Assembly: GCF_002127325.2 (NCBI RefSeq)
Contig: NC_035437.2
Location: 169,569,255-169,633,254, forward strand
DNA from: Helianthus annuus
Lineage: Eukaryota; Streptophyta; Magnoliopsida; Asterales; Asteraceae
Length of the DNA stretch: 64,000 nt
Direction of reading: 5' to 3'
Below the pieces are notes generated by a model. It was not told where the DNA came from and did not search any database. It saw nothing but the letters and a program-made list of their open reading frames with translations. The position numbers were made by a program, and so were the translations under genes. Below are positions 34,960 to 47,040 of the stretch, piece after piece. How positions within the stretch are numbered: position 1 is the stretch's first letter; every line of letters starts with the position of its first letter.

Positions 34960-37900
34960 TGTCACACCCCGACCACGTAAAACAACAAAACGTGGCGGAA
35001 ACGTCGGGGAGTGTTGTAACAGAATCATTGTTTCACAACCATGGATTAAATAGTTTTGTTTTATTGAATTATTGAATTCAATGTTTTGGTACAATTTAAA
35101 ATAAAACAAATAATTGTTTCTCAGTTTTAAGTCGCTAAGGCACAAGTCCATCCTATATGTAGCGTGCATCAACAATCATCACATAGCAGTACCTGAAACA
35201 TATATGAAAATATGGTACGTCAGCATAAAAATGCCTGTGAGTAACATAGGATTTTGTGTATTAGATTCATGGCTTTAGATAATATGAGAAAAAGGTTTTA
35301 TGTTTTTCAAAATAGCCATGAATCTAATGTAAAAGTTTTGTTTCTGAAAATGTGTCGTTTTGGAAAACGGGTTTATAGTATAGACAAAAATATACTTTGG
35401 TTTTGAAAAGTTTGTACAAATAGTATATCATAGTATACTTTAGTTTTGAAATAGTTAAATGGATAGTATATCAAAATATACTTTAGTAATTAAAATAATA
35501 GTTTCGGTAGTATATCTCAAGTATACTTTGGTTTAAGAATAAAAGTATTGGTAGTATATCAAATTATACTTTGGTTTGTAAATAGCATATCAACTATGCT
35601 TTGGTTAAAAGTAGCATATCAACTATGCTTTAGATAGTATATCAAAATATACTTTAGTTTAAAATAACAAAGTTGGTAGTATATCAAACTATACTTTGGT
35701 AAACAGTAGCATATCAAACTATGCTTTGGTTTAAAAATAGCATATCAACTATGCATTGGTTTAAAAATAACAAAGTAGGTGTGTTAAAACATATGTTGGA
35801 TTCTTGTACATAGTATATCAAAATATACTTTGGTAGATCACATTTGAGAGCACATCAAACTGTACTTTTGTAGTATATCGACATATACAAAGAGAGTGTG
35901 ATTTGGTATTCAACAAAGCCTTAGTGTATCAAACTACACTTTGGAGACTATAGAAATACCACGAAGGCAATTTCTATTTGGTTTAAATTTGGTTTCTGAC
36001 ATTCCATACAACAGGAATGGGGTGTCTAGTCCTATAGCGCTATATCATACTACCAATCGGCTGGGTGAATGTATAAAAAAAATGGTACAATCCAACAATT
36101 TGTTTATTAAGTTTTGGAAAATCAGTGTTTAAACCATAGGTAATTGTTTAATTTGTCAAAAGAATATGTATTAAGCATGTGTAATCATATAGTTTAAAAT
36201 CAGGAAAATAACAGATAGGCATATATGTTTCACCCCAAAACAATTGAAAACAGTAAAAGAGGGGACTATGTACTCACTTGAGATTGCAAGTATCCTTGAT
36301 TAAGTGTCCTAACAAAGCTCGGGAAATCAAGGAATCAAGTGGCACCTAGTATGGATCACTATGTTAAACAATCGGATCCTAAATCGGGAGATAGGATAGA
36401 ATGAAGTTCTATAAATCAAATGAGTATTGCAACTCATATGGTATGATTTAATAGAGCTAGCATTCTGATTGGAAGGCTTACCTAAGTGCTTTTGACCCGT
36501 TTCGACACATTATGGTAACATAAGCCACTATAATGCGTCGTTTGCGTAAAACTATGTTCGGATGGTAATCTATGTGCTATGTCAAGTCTTACATGCCCAA
36601 TTATCCCTAAACATGTTACTAAATCAGATTATATGTCAAAAATATGTTCACATAATCAAAATATGGATTTTAGCTTCAAAAGGGCATTTTGGTCATTTAC
36701 TATGGGCATACAAGCTAACTAGCAAATGACTAACCAATCCTATGTGATCATAAGGTATAACCTCAGTGGTTATTACCTATGTAACCATGATCACTAAGTG
36801 TGCTTGGTCGGATCCTAAAGATCGACCAAACGGGTCGGGTTCGGAAGTATAAGCGGTTGTTTAGACCGCTTACCTTACGATCCTAAACAAGCACAAACTA
36901 ATAGTGTCGAGTTAGACATGTCAAAACATGTCTAACCTACTGATTTGGTATCAAAACAAAGCGTTTTGATACCCTAAAGTAGTTCCGTTGCAAAATGCGT
37001 GCTAAAACGCATTTTGACCGAAACTTTGACTCGGCACTACAACTAGATAACGTGGTAATCAGCGGTTATAATCGCGAAGGATTATAACTATCGTGATTAC
37101 AATCACGTGTCAAAGTTCAATTGAACTTTGACTTGACCAATTGATGGTCAAAACCGAAAGTCAAACTGTTGGCCAAACTGTTTGACTTTCTGCACTACAT
37201 AAGGAAAAAGCAAGAAAAAGAATGAAAGAAGGCTCACAATAGTCCTTGCTATCTTTTCTACTAAGAAGACAAGTCCCAAATCAGTTGAGAGAGCTTCCAA
37301 AGCAGATAAGAAGAGAGGAATGAGTGAATGAGCAAAGAAATGAAGTGAACTTGATGGCTATTTATAGTTGTAGTGGATTAACAAGATCATTCCACTTGTT
37401 TTTCTTAGCCATTAAGCATTAATCCTAGCCATACATGTGTTAGGAGCAGGTGCAAAGCCTTGGAGAGGTGGTAACTTGGTTACCACACAAAGAAATTGCA
37501 AGATTGGCCCCTGAAATTACAAACTGTTGCTGAAAACACATATTCTGCCTAGATGAGGCACTCGCGTAGCGCGACGGCATAGGCCTTAGGGCTCGCGCTA
37601 CGCTACGGCGTGTCTGATTCAGCAAAGTTTCAAAAATGGCAGAAATGGTCCCTGCACGCGTTTAAAGCCTTTTTCGATGCGTTTAAACCCCGTTAACCTC
37701 ATTTCAAGGCTCTAAAATGAAGTTAAAGCATAGGGAACTCAAAACATGCTCAAAAACATCTCGGATGTCGGTTCGTTTGATCGTAAAATCGCGTTGTTCG
37801 GTTAATTACGACGGAAGTTGTAACGAACGCAAAATCGATCCAAATTAAACGACGAATGGAATTTTTGCATGGCGATCACTAAAATAAAAATATTTTAGTG

Positions 37901-38451
37901 TGTACAAAAATTTTGGATGTCCAGATGTGTCCAGAACGTAAGATATGCGCGAAAATGCAAACTTACGTCGTTTTTGACACTTTTAGTCCCTGTAAGATCA
38001 TATAAGCATGTTTTCGCACACCGAACCACTCAAAGCTTGTTTCTAAGCTATGATTAGGTTATATATGGTATGTTTAACTTATGATCAAGTTCTGGACTTG
38101 TTCGATACCATACGAATCGGTATAGTTTCGCAGTTTGACGCAAATAGTCCCTGCGATCGAATAAACTTGTTTTCGCCATACCAAACCTTCCAAAACTTAT
38201 TTCTAAGTTATGTAAAGGTCATTTAAGGTATGTTAAGCCTATTCCACTATTCCGGAGTGTTTGTCGCGCTAAACTGATTACGTTTACGCACCAGTGCGCA
38301 TATAACTTTCCAGAAAGCGATTTAAAGCTCGGAATTGAACAAGAATTGATATGTGCAAAGGATACACATATTTATACAAATCCCAGGTATGAAACACAAT
38401 GTTTCATAGGTTTGGCATTTGTTTGGTGTTCATGGTGACACAGGTGTCACA
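34960..38451 (-). repeat. Solo LTR of a gypsy element, 3,492 bp, TSD ACGTA
   Basis: On the minus strand it starts TGTGACACCTGTG (38451) and ends GGGGTGTGACA (34960). A perfect 5-bp ACGTA flanks it (34955-34959, 38452-38456). No internal retrotransposon sequence adjoins, so it is a solo LTR. It includes a palindromic repeat array (35360-35950) and a GC-rich island (37555-37615) with agcgcgacgg and gctacgctacgg. The flanking host DNA has short repeats of gtgtnnggttcaacgt on both sides. Confidence 0.93.
35360..35950. repeat. Array of palindromic AGTATATCAAAATATACTTT units
   Basis: Around twenty units of irregular spacing (roughly 24-40 bases), each with agtatatcaa...tatacttt or the variant agcatatcaactatgctttg. 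Each unit is itself a small inverted repeat. It lies in the U5-side third of the solo LTR. Confidence 0.85.
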
Positions 38452-39850
38452 ACGTACGTGTATGGTTCAACGTTTTTACGCTATTTTTTTCCCGTTTAAC
38501 ATAACAGGTTGGTCGCAACGAGGGGGTACTAAGTCAACTTAGTTATTATTTTCTGTGTTTTATGTTACGATCTAATTTCTTCACATTAATACGTGTTGAT
38601 TGTTGGCGATGGTGTGATATTGATATTATTTGAAATAGTTTTACACCCCCACTGCAACGCAACGTGGTATGGCTTAATGCTAGTTATATTTCATAATTTA
38701 ACTAATGCTTTTTTATGAAAAATTTAAAGGGTATTTTAGCTGTTCATAGACCATTAGATAAATGAAAAAGCACAAAGCATGGGCCCTATACTCCTTCACC
38801 AACACCCTTCCATTTCCTTTTTAGGAATCTTAAACATATAAAATAAAAAAGAAATACTAACACCAAAAATACCACACTTCCACTAACTCATTTATTCCTA
38901 ACATTATATTCTATTATTTTTCTTTTTAGTTTCAAAATCATATCATAATCACCTACTATTACTCAATCAATAAGCTTAAGAAGTTTGAAGAAACCATATT
39001 TAATACAACAAACATCCACACCCAAACCTTTAATACAAGTTGTCTTACTTATAATGATGATAATCATCTAAGCAAAAAGATTTGTTAAGACCACTAATTA
39101 GACTTATAAGTAAAACCAATGACTACCAATAACTTTAATCCTTTTTAGCTATGTAAATATCCTATAAACCACTTACTAACTTTTAATCCATGTAAATACT
39201 CTGTAACTAAAAATACAAGTATTACTGATCACTTATTATCGACAGATAATAAGTATGCTAATTAACATAAGTATATTCACGTACACACTAAATATTGTTT
39301 TCTACGTCTTCTAGGATGTTCATCATGATCATTCGATCAAGCACACTAGCTAGCCACAAGTATTAATAATCATCAATGGAAATTGTTATCGACACAAAAG
39401 TGCCGCTAAAAAAATTATGGATCATCATAAAACCTATTGTTAACTTTTATGTAACCTAGGATGCTACTCGAAGGCACAAATCAAGGATGATCATGAAAAA
39501 GAATCACAACTAATTAATATACAAATTTGATTAAGTATGCATGGTATAATTAGAACCTGTTCTCACATATTCCTACACAAAACTTTAGTTAAATAATCAT
39601 TATTAATGCTACAATTATTACAAATATACCCGGTTTTTATGTACAAAGATGGACACCTTTAACTCTAAAAGAACAATATTGGCCAAAACTGCATCATTTT
39701 GTGTGTAGCTGGCCTAGCATTTTAAAGATTCATATCTTTTTTTCACTTTCTCTTCAGATTTCTACTAGATATCTATTATTTATTGCCTAGAATTAATTCC
39801 TTTGATGATCGCTATCGGCCCCATGAACAAATTCTTTCTGGTTTTCACAC
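38452..39850. other. 3' flank of the bHLH gene; no gene seen
   Basis: The first 80 bases continue the host repeat around the solo LTR. The rest is AT-rich and unassigned; the bHLH 3' UTR and its polyadenylation site must lie at its right edge, but I cannot fix them. Confidence 0.5.
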
Positions 39851-41693
39851 CTATCTGAAAGTTCCTCCAAAAGACGGTGTCCAGAAATCAACTGGAGTTT
39901 CGTTTGTCACCGGAAATGTGCTTGATATCGGTACCAAACATAGTCCTCGACTTCTTAGATCTTGTCGCGATCCATCCGATGGTTTATCCGAAATCTACAT
40001 CAACCCCATGTCACAAGTTTGATTATTTAATCATTACAAAAACAAACTAGAACATAAATAATATGATTAAGTATATATGCACCTGTTTTTGTTGTTGCAT
40101 GATTGCAACATTGTTCATGTATGGAGTGCTTAAAACCTGAGAAAATAATTAAGATACATAGGTTTATTAGTAAGAAACATTTATTGTTTTTTCATTAAAT
40201 TTTAACTAATGAAACTTACATTAACTTGTTCATGGAGAAACTTGATGTATACGATAGCCTCGGACAACACGGATGCTGTATCGGTCTGGAAAAACCGGAA
40301 AAGGTTATTAGTATTATCAACAAATGATAACAAGACTTTAGTTTCAAGATTAATGATCAAAAAGAAGAATTTAAGGATGATGAAGAAAAATATGAAGATA
40401 TAGATATTGATCATGCATACTTTTCCGAAAGGGGAAACTAATTGTTGGAGTGCAGTGATTCTGTCCCCCATCTTCACCTGTTCCATCCAAATTAACACAA
40501 AAGGTTTCAACTTTAATTGTGGTTTAAAGATCTATATAGAGTAAAAACAAGATTAATATATGCACCTTTAAAGGCGGCATTGGTGGGTTCTCATTTCTTG
40601 GTCTTTTGGTTGATGATGACTTGGTGTTGCTCTTTTTCACCATTTCAGATATGGGATTCTTGTTATATATGCAAAAAATCCACAAATGTAACATAAAATA
40701 TAAGGCTTTTGGTGTAATACAAATTGTGGGTATTAATATTGTTTGTGAATCTTGATGATCATTAACCTAGCTATACCTTTGGTTTATCTTCAATGGTTGA
40801 TGAAGCTGATTGCATTTGCAATGGAAAAAAGTTTGATGCCGACACATTCCAAAATCGCGCGTTGTTGGAAAAGTGCAGTTGTGCGGCAATGTTCCCCTGC
40901 ACTTTCGATGGTGAAGAATTCGTTGAGAATTCTTGTTGTGGTGGCGGGAGAGCGTACTCTTCTCCCCCGCCACCACCAGATACGGTCATGCCACCGTAAC
41001 TGGGTGGATAGGAATAACTTATTCCTTGGTTTTGATCATAACTAGAATCTTGTTGTACACTTGTGTTGCTATCCGAACCAAATAGACTTTGTATCAGTGT
41101 AGAATTACTTCCATAAGAATGATCATCCATAGGTTGGAAGCCTGGATTTAATCGGTTTTCATCGTTGTATCGTGCATGCTCATCAAGTCGCGCTCCTCTA
41201 ACGTTTATTTGCTTGAATTCAGAAGGTGATCCGGAATACATTTTATGTGATTTCCATTGGTTTTCTTGAAAACGGCTTGTGTTTGAGCTCAAACCATGAT
41301 CTTCTTGAATTAGGGTTTGGTAACCACTTTGATGATGATCATTTCTTTGATCTCCATGGCTGTTTTATACCAAAAATTATACAACTTTTTTAGCCACCAA
41401 AAGAATCAAAATATACAAAATTAGGGTTTTGTAAAGAAAACAAGAATATGTACTTACTATAAAGCTTGATTCCAATCCAACGAATGAGATATTGGTTGTG
41501 ATGAAAGACCTAGTTCCATCATCTGTAAGTTGGGGCTGCTTTCCAACAACCCACCATCTCCGCCACGACCGCCACTGCAAGTGGCGGTTGTGGTGGTGCT
41601 ATCAGTGGTTTCTTGGAAAAGATTCATGGAGGTGACAGAAACTGAATTATTCAAACAAGGTCTTGTTCTTGAATCCCACCAGCTATCTGCCAT
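39851..41693 (-). CDS. Atypical bHLH transcription factor (bHLH112/bHLH68-like), 7 exons
   Basis: Exons (minus): 41693-41458, 41359-40777, 40658-40566, 40477-40421, 40285-40220, 40136-40083, 39994-39851; every intron is GT-AG and the phases add up to 410 residues. Recognisable parts: the start MADSWWDSRTR with NNSVSVTSMNLFQE and LQMMELGLSSQ, KRPR (a likely nuclear signal, about 292-295), the helix-loop-helix GDRITALQQLVSPFGK plus TDTASVLSEAIVYIKFLHEQ (about 308-343), and the C-terminal signature DLRSRGLCLVPISST...FWTPSFGGTFR. This clade regulates stress or developmental transcription in the nucleus, probably as dimers (family knowledge). The His-Glu-Arg triad of classical DNA-contacting basic regions is absent, as in its relatives, and a further Arg-Lys-Glu triplet seems missing just before the first helix. 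No lesions, so it looks functional. Confidence 0.95.
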
Positions 41694-42094
41694 CTTTTGA
41701 ATTGGATCAAATTGTTTTCTTGATCTTCAAGATACCTTCAGATTTCTTTGTTGCAAATAAAAATAGTTGTAAAATGGAATTAAGTGGTATGGTTTGTCTT
41801 AGTATTTATATGAAACTTTAAACTGGAATTTGGAGTGTAGGTAGGGCAAGCAAAGAAAGGCCAAAATAGTTGACTTTTTATTGTCTAAATAGAAATTATT
41901 ATTATCTTCTTAGAATACAAAGCAAAGAAAAGATTAAATTCTTTGGAAATAAATATAACCAAATTTATAATACTTTACTATTTTTCTCCTAACTAAATTT
42001 ATCACTTTAGCCCTTGAATTTACAGTTTATATCATTAACAAACTGAAGTATATGCTTTGTTAAACAAATATATTGCAATGTCAAGTTTATTCTT
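41694..42094 (-). promoter_or_regulatory. 5' UTR and proximal promoter of the bHLH gene
   Basis: A TATA box (TATAAATA on the minus strand) lies at 41810-41803, 110 bases before the start codon. No TE lies between the gene and the MITE at 42095. Specific transcription-factor sites are not claimed. Confidence 0.6.
41803..41810 (-). promoter_or_regulatory. TATA box of the bHLH gene
   Basis: TATAAATA on the minus strand, correctly spaced from the ATG at 41693 for a short leader. Confidence 0.6.
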
Positions 42095-42404
42095 TGGGGG
42101 AGCGGGTGGTCACTAGTGATAGATTTCTATCACTCCCAATATCCAATTAAATCATGCCATGTCATCACCCAATATTCTATCACTAGTGATAGAATTGTAG
42201 TGGGAATGGTATCACTAGTGATGAGATTCCAATGTACAAGTATTAATACACAATGTACAAGTCATACCCTATCACTCCTCAAGTTCAACACGTTATACAT
42301 ATAACGAGTTATACCCTATCACTCATTATGGAAGTGGAGGCGGCGGTGTTCTATGTGCTATCACTCGTTATGGGATGGCCATAACGGACCACCCCGCCTG
42401 CTCT
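42095..42404. mobile_element. MITE with GC-rich ends, about 310 bp
   Basis: Left GGGGGAGCGGGTGGTCA, right (inverted) GAGCAGGCGGGGTGGTCC. The inside repeats the palindrome ATCACTAGTGAT three times and ends with ataacgagt / actcgttat pairs. Superfamily undecided (TSD unclear; TTA follows the right end). It sits about 400 bases upstream of the bHLH start codon. Confidence 0.65.
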
Positions 42405-43935
42405 TAACTAAAAATAGGGTGATCGAGTCATAGACTTTCTAATGCATGGTTTCGGGATATATGCTATGTTCAACATTAAGTTAAGCATCTTATGCACATC
42501 CAATATAATATTTATATTGAAATAATCACAAACTGTACGTAATTATTTTCAAACATTGTCGATTAGGAACTGGAGTGGCGGATATCTAATCCTTTGAAGC
42601 TAGACGATTTATCTAACTTTTCATCTTCACGATATAGGACTTATAGAGGTATGCGCAAGTGCGCAACCATCTTGCACACACTTAAAACTTAATGTCACAT
42701 AGTTATCTTATAGGCTTATACCTGTGGATTAGTGTGTGCATGCATTTTTGGAATATTTCTTGAAGCATATGGATTATCTCATACATATGCCCAATGCCCC
42801 CTGCACTTGTATTAGATTCTTCTAAAAGTCTGGTGTCATGGTGGCAAGCATGGGCCAACTCACATCTATCATGTCATTGGTTTGCTTGATAAGGATTCTA
42901 GTTGGAAAGCAGTTTCATGAATGTCCTACTTGAGAACAATTCTATAGTTGAGTTTCCACTCAAGGAAATTGGTCTCTAGTGATGTACTGATCTTGTCCTT
43001 CTCAAGGAAGAATTGCAAAGACAGTGTCAGTGTGTTTATAATGGTGGTGTTGGTTAGACTGGTGGGTATGGGGCGTGGGTGGTTTCTGATGTTGTTGTCT
43101 ACGACCAACTACGAACGGGTTGGTGTTGATTGCTTCTTTTTCTTTCTTCGTTTTTTTAAGCTGGTGATTATGTGAAAATTGTATAAATAGTTGAGGGATA
43201 AAATTATTGCGTTGGAAAAGCTTATGGGCATGTTTGTGAGTTTGGTTGGTTTGTTAGATGGCTATACACGTTCATAAACATTTGGAGGTTTTATCAATGT
43301 AGATGCTCTTAGTGTTTGATCCTGTCTATTAAAACGTGTGAACGTAGGCCCAGAGTCGAACTTGGAATTCACCAATTTGACATGATACATCTCAATCTGA
43401 TGCCATTTCGTGGTTGGATGACTTGATCAGCAAAAGCCAAAAGAATATTAATTGATCACTTAAACACTTAAACATATTTCTGTAGATCAATTGGTGAAAG
43501 GCTTGTATTTCTTTTGAAATTGGTGCAGAGTGAGGCACTAGTGAGCAATGATAGGAAACTCAGGGAAACCTGGGTTCGATTTGAACCAAACGGGTTTTAC
43601 CAGTAATATCACTATCGTGCCTACGGACGGGTGGGTTAGCGGGTTTTTCCCGAAATTGATGGTGGACTCAGGTTACTCTCAGAGTACTCCGTTTGCTCTA
43701 GTGGGTGCTCTAAAAATGCTCAGAATTTATTATGTTGGCAATTAAAAAAATATATAAGCAAGGTCATTCTAACTAGATACACATTAAAAAGAGTCAAATA
43801 AATATTTTAATACGGGTTGAAATACGTTTTTATTCAGTTAACTTATATATAGATATTTTACCAAATCAAATGTAACTTAATCTCTATATAATCTCTATCT
43901 CTAAATATAACATAATATAACGAGTCGCTTTCTTA
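42405..43935. other. Intergenic, nothing recognised
   Basis: 1.5 kb without a supported gene. Short open frames near 42950 and 43550 show no family motif. The right end is the 8-bp duplication of the next element. Confidence 0.5.
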
Positions 43936-44712
43936 TAGGCCTGTAAACGAACCGAACGAACACGAATATAGGCATGTTCGTGTTCGTTCATTTAACTTTA
44001 ACTGAACACGAACATGTAATCGAACACATTTTTTTGTTCGTGTTTGTTCATTAAGAAATCGGGCATGTTCGTGTTCGTTTATGTTCGTTCATTTAAAGCC
44101 TAAACGAACAGTTCACGAACATAAACGAATGCAAACGAACATAAACAAACATAAATTAACATGATTGAACAAACATAAAAGAACACAAATGAACGTGATT
44201 GAACAAATATAAATAAACACAATTTAACATTAGTGAACACAAACAAACAAGTCTAATATATTACAGTTTATCCGAAAACACATCTAAATTTGGATTCATG
44301 GATGTTAAAATTAAGTAGGTTTTTATAATAATATTAAGTAAGTGATCAGTTACGATATAAGAAAAAGTTTAAGATTCATTTTTCTACTAGAAAACTTAAT
44401 TAGTAATTAGTTATATTTATATAAGTAGTTGGAAAAGCTAATATTCATTTAAATATAACTATTGATGTATTTACTAAAATGTAAACGAACATTCACGAAC
44501 ATAAATGAACAAAGATAAACGAACATTCACGAACATAAACGAACGTTCACGAACATTAATGAACGAACACGAGGTGTGATTCGTTCATTTAATTAAACGT
44601 ACAAAATTTCTTGTTCGTGTACGTTCGTTTATTAAATAAACGAACATAAACGAACTTCCGGGCGAACAAGTTCATAAACAGTTCATGAACATTCGGTTCG
44701 TTTACAGACCTA
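43936..44712. mobile_element. hAT foldback element, 777 bp
   Basis: Perfect 8-bp duplication CTTTCTTA (43928-43935, 44713-44720). Ends TAGGCCTGTAAACGAACCGA and inverse. Both arms are dense in the words GAACACGAACA and CGAACATAAACGAA, in opposite senses on the two sides. No transposase. Confidence 0.92.
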
Positions 44713-45432
44713 CTTTCTTATTTTATATATAGATGTTTTACCAAATTAAATGTCACTTAATCTCTGTATATAATATTAATATTAATATAATGAGTTGCTT
44801 TCTTTTTTTTTAGTATATAAAAGCTTACTAGTGTCATCATCCATATACACTTGTATTCAATTTTATTTTATTACAGTACAATTTTGTTTCTATGTATTAA
44901 CAAATAATTAAATTGTATGAAATTTATCTTCTTTTGTTAATTCATTTTATAATCATTTAAAACTATATAATATATTTTCTAGGTTGCACTTTATGTATTT
45001 CATAAATAATATTAGTTCAGGCATGTATTATATGGGGCACTCTTGAGTAAGACAAAAGGTTCCAACTCATTTAAACACTACTTCTCCCCTATCGTTTTCT
45101 GTATATGTTAATACTTTATAGGTTTAGCATTTTGGTTTATGTTCAATCCGCATATATTACCGATTTTTTTGTTTGTGCTTCTCATCTTTAGTAGATATAT
45201 ATCATTTAATAATGTCTAAATATAGCTAGTATGTATTGTCATCGTGCACCTTAAGCAAAAAAATAGAAAACAAAAATATCAATCAATAGCTAATAATAAC
45301 ATGAGCATTAAAAAAAGACAACACACTCAATGATTTGGGTGGTTCATCTCCTCAAAGTCTAATTTGCAAAAAGAAAAAATGAAAAAAAAAAAGAAAACCT
45401 ACTAATTAAGTAAGATTTTTAATAAGTATATC
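44713..45432. other. Intergenic, nothing recognised
   Basis: AT-rich, no supported feature. Confidence 0.5.
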
Positions 45433-45644
45433 TGTTTGGTATAAAGTAATGGAATGAACAAAAGAATGAAATATACAACGGAATAGAAATAGATCATTTC
45501 ATTCCTTTGTGACGTTTGGTTACCCATATGCGAATAGAATGAATCGTTATTATGTACAATTTTATAGGGAAAAAAGAAGAGTAATGAAATACAATTAATA
45601 AAAACGACAAAAATATAATTGTCTAATAATAAAATAGAAAAACA

Positions 45645-45710
<66 letters not shown>

Positions 45711-45899
45711 TGTAGATTTCTTTCCATTCCTTAAAGGAATGAAAAAAAAAAAACACTCTCTTACCAAGTAATGAAAATTCTTATATTTGGAAGTAAACAC
45801 ATTCTTATGGAATGATCGATTCCATTACAATATGATAACCAAACATGTTTTTTTTTAATTCTATTGAAATGATCTATTCCATTCCCTCATACCAAACAA
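45433..45899. mobile_element. MITE with TGTTTGGTAT ends
   Basis: Left TGTTTGGTATAAAGTAATGG and right (inverted) TTGTTTGGTATGAGGGAATGG; an inner pair, gtttggttaccc and ataaccaaacatg, repeats the pattern. A (TAA)n tract of about 64 bases lies inside (45647-45710). Superfamily undecided. Confidence 0.65.
45647..45710. repeat. (TAA)n microsatellite
   Basis: About 21 uninterrupted trinucleotides. It produces a spurious polyisoleucine frame on the minus strand. Confidence 0.95.
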
Positions 45900-45944
45900 G
45901 TGTTTTTCTTTTACACCACTAGATTTATAATATATATATATAGA

Positions 45945-46190
45945 GAGAGAGAGAGTAAGGTTAACATACAAAAAGTCTTATCATACATCACGTAGGAGAC
46001 AATTGTAACCGTTGGATCAGGGGTATAATCACGCATGGGACCACATAATCACGCATGGGACCACATAATCACACATGGGACCACATAATCACGCATGGGA
46101 CTATAATCACGCACGTTCTATGATAATAACGCACGTTATATTTTTTGTCATGTATGTTAATGTAGGTTAAGCATTGAAGTACATTATACT

Positions 46191-46193
<3 letters not shown>
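45945..46193. mobile_element. (TA)n-flanked element A, about 250 bp
   Basis: Lies between (TA)n tracts (45932-45944 and 46194-46243). It holds four copies of a 20-bp unit, cataatcacgcatgggacca, at 46023-46103 and the phrase accgttggatcag. No ORF. It is included because the same (TA)n-bounded layout repeats twice to its right. Confidence 0.5.
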
Positions 46194-46243
<50 letters not shown>

Positions 46244-46246
<3 letters not shown>

Positions 46247-46955
46247 AGTGTAGGAGTTGCCTACAAAGCCTACTTTTCCTACAAAGTGTAGGAAGTGTTC
46301 TCGTTGTGACATGTGGCATATATGTATTTTTTAATAAAGGGGATAAAGGTAATTGACTAAGTAAATTATTTATAAAAGTTTTATCTCTTAAACAAAAAAA
46401 ATGTGATTTTTAAGGAAACAAGATATCCCATATCAATTTAAAATTCGACAGTTACTTAAATTATGAAGGAGATGTAATTGTAATTGTTGATGTGTTTTTA
46501 GGAAGGAGATGTATTTGTAATTTCTTGACGATGTGTTTAGGTTAATTCACGATGTGTTATATCAGTTATGATTCACGAGTGACATGTCTTTTGTGTTTTC
46601 TTGGTGTTGTGTTTTATAATTTTTGGGTTTCTTCATGATGTGTTATATTGTATAACACACCATACAGATAAATGACATGTTATATTGTATGATTCACGAT
46701 GTGTTTTCTTGTGTTTCTTCACGATATGTTATGGTGTGACATTCATTTCCTTATTTAAAACAAGCTAAATGACACATTTACCCTCAATTAATTAAATCAT
46801 CTTATTCTTAAGAAACACATATTACCAAAATGCCACCAAGGTGATCTCAACCATCAAACACACTCATCCAATGGTCAAGATCACTACCTACACTTGGTAG
46901 GAAAAACACACTTTGTAGAGGAACTTCACCCCCTGTCTTTGTCTCTCTTTCTCTC

Positions 46956-46985
<30 letters not shown>
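46244..46985. mobile_element. (TA)n-flanked element B, about 740 bp
   Basis: Between (TA)n tracts 46194-46243 and 46986-47038. Left end GGGAGTGTAGGAGTTG...CTACTTTTCCTACAAAGTG; right end, read inverted, CTACAAAGTGTGTTTTTCCT. Repeated cacgatgtgtt words lie inside, and a (CT)n run ends it. It is the same family as element C, in opposite orientation. Insertion into TA microsatellites resembles the Micron type of small plant element. Confidence 0.6.

Positions 46986-47038
<53 letters not shown>

Positions 47039-47040
<2 letters not shown>

Noticed and set aside
40209..41045. Plus-strand open frames over the bHLH gene
   Set aside because: Antisense shadows; the minus-strand exons have splice sites, phase and family motifs.
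42948..43745. Possible small genes between the bHLH gene and the hAT foldback
   Set aside because: Short frames without motifs, promoters or splice patterns that could be supported.
45402..45800. 132-residue frame with a long isoleucine run
   Set aside because: It is a translation of a (TAA)n microsatellite inside a MITE.
46174..46356. 60-residue frame with Tyr-Ile repeats
   Set aside because: Product of a (TA)n tract.
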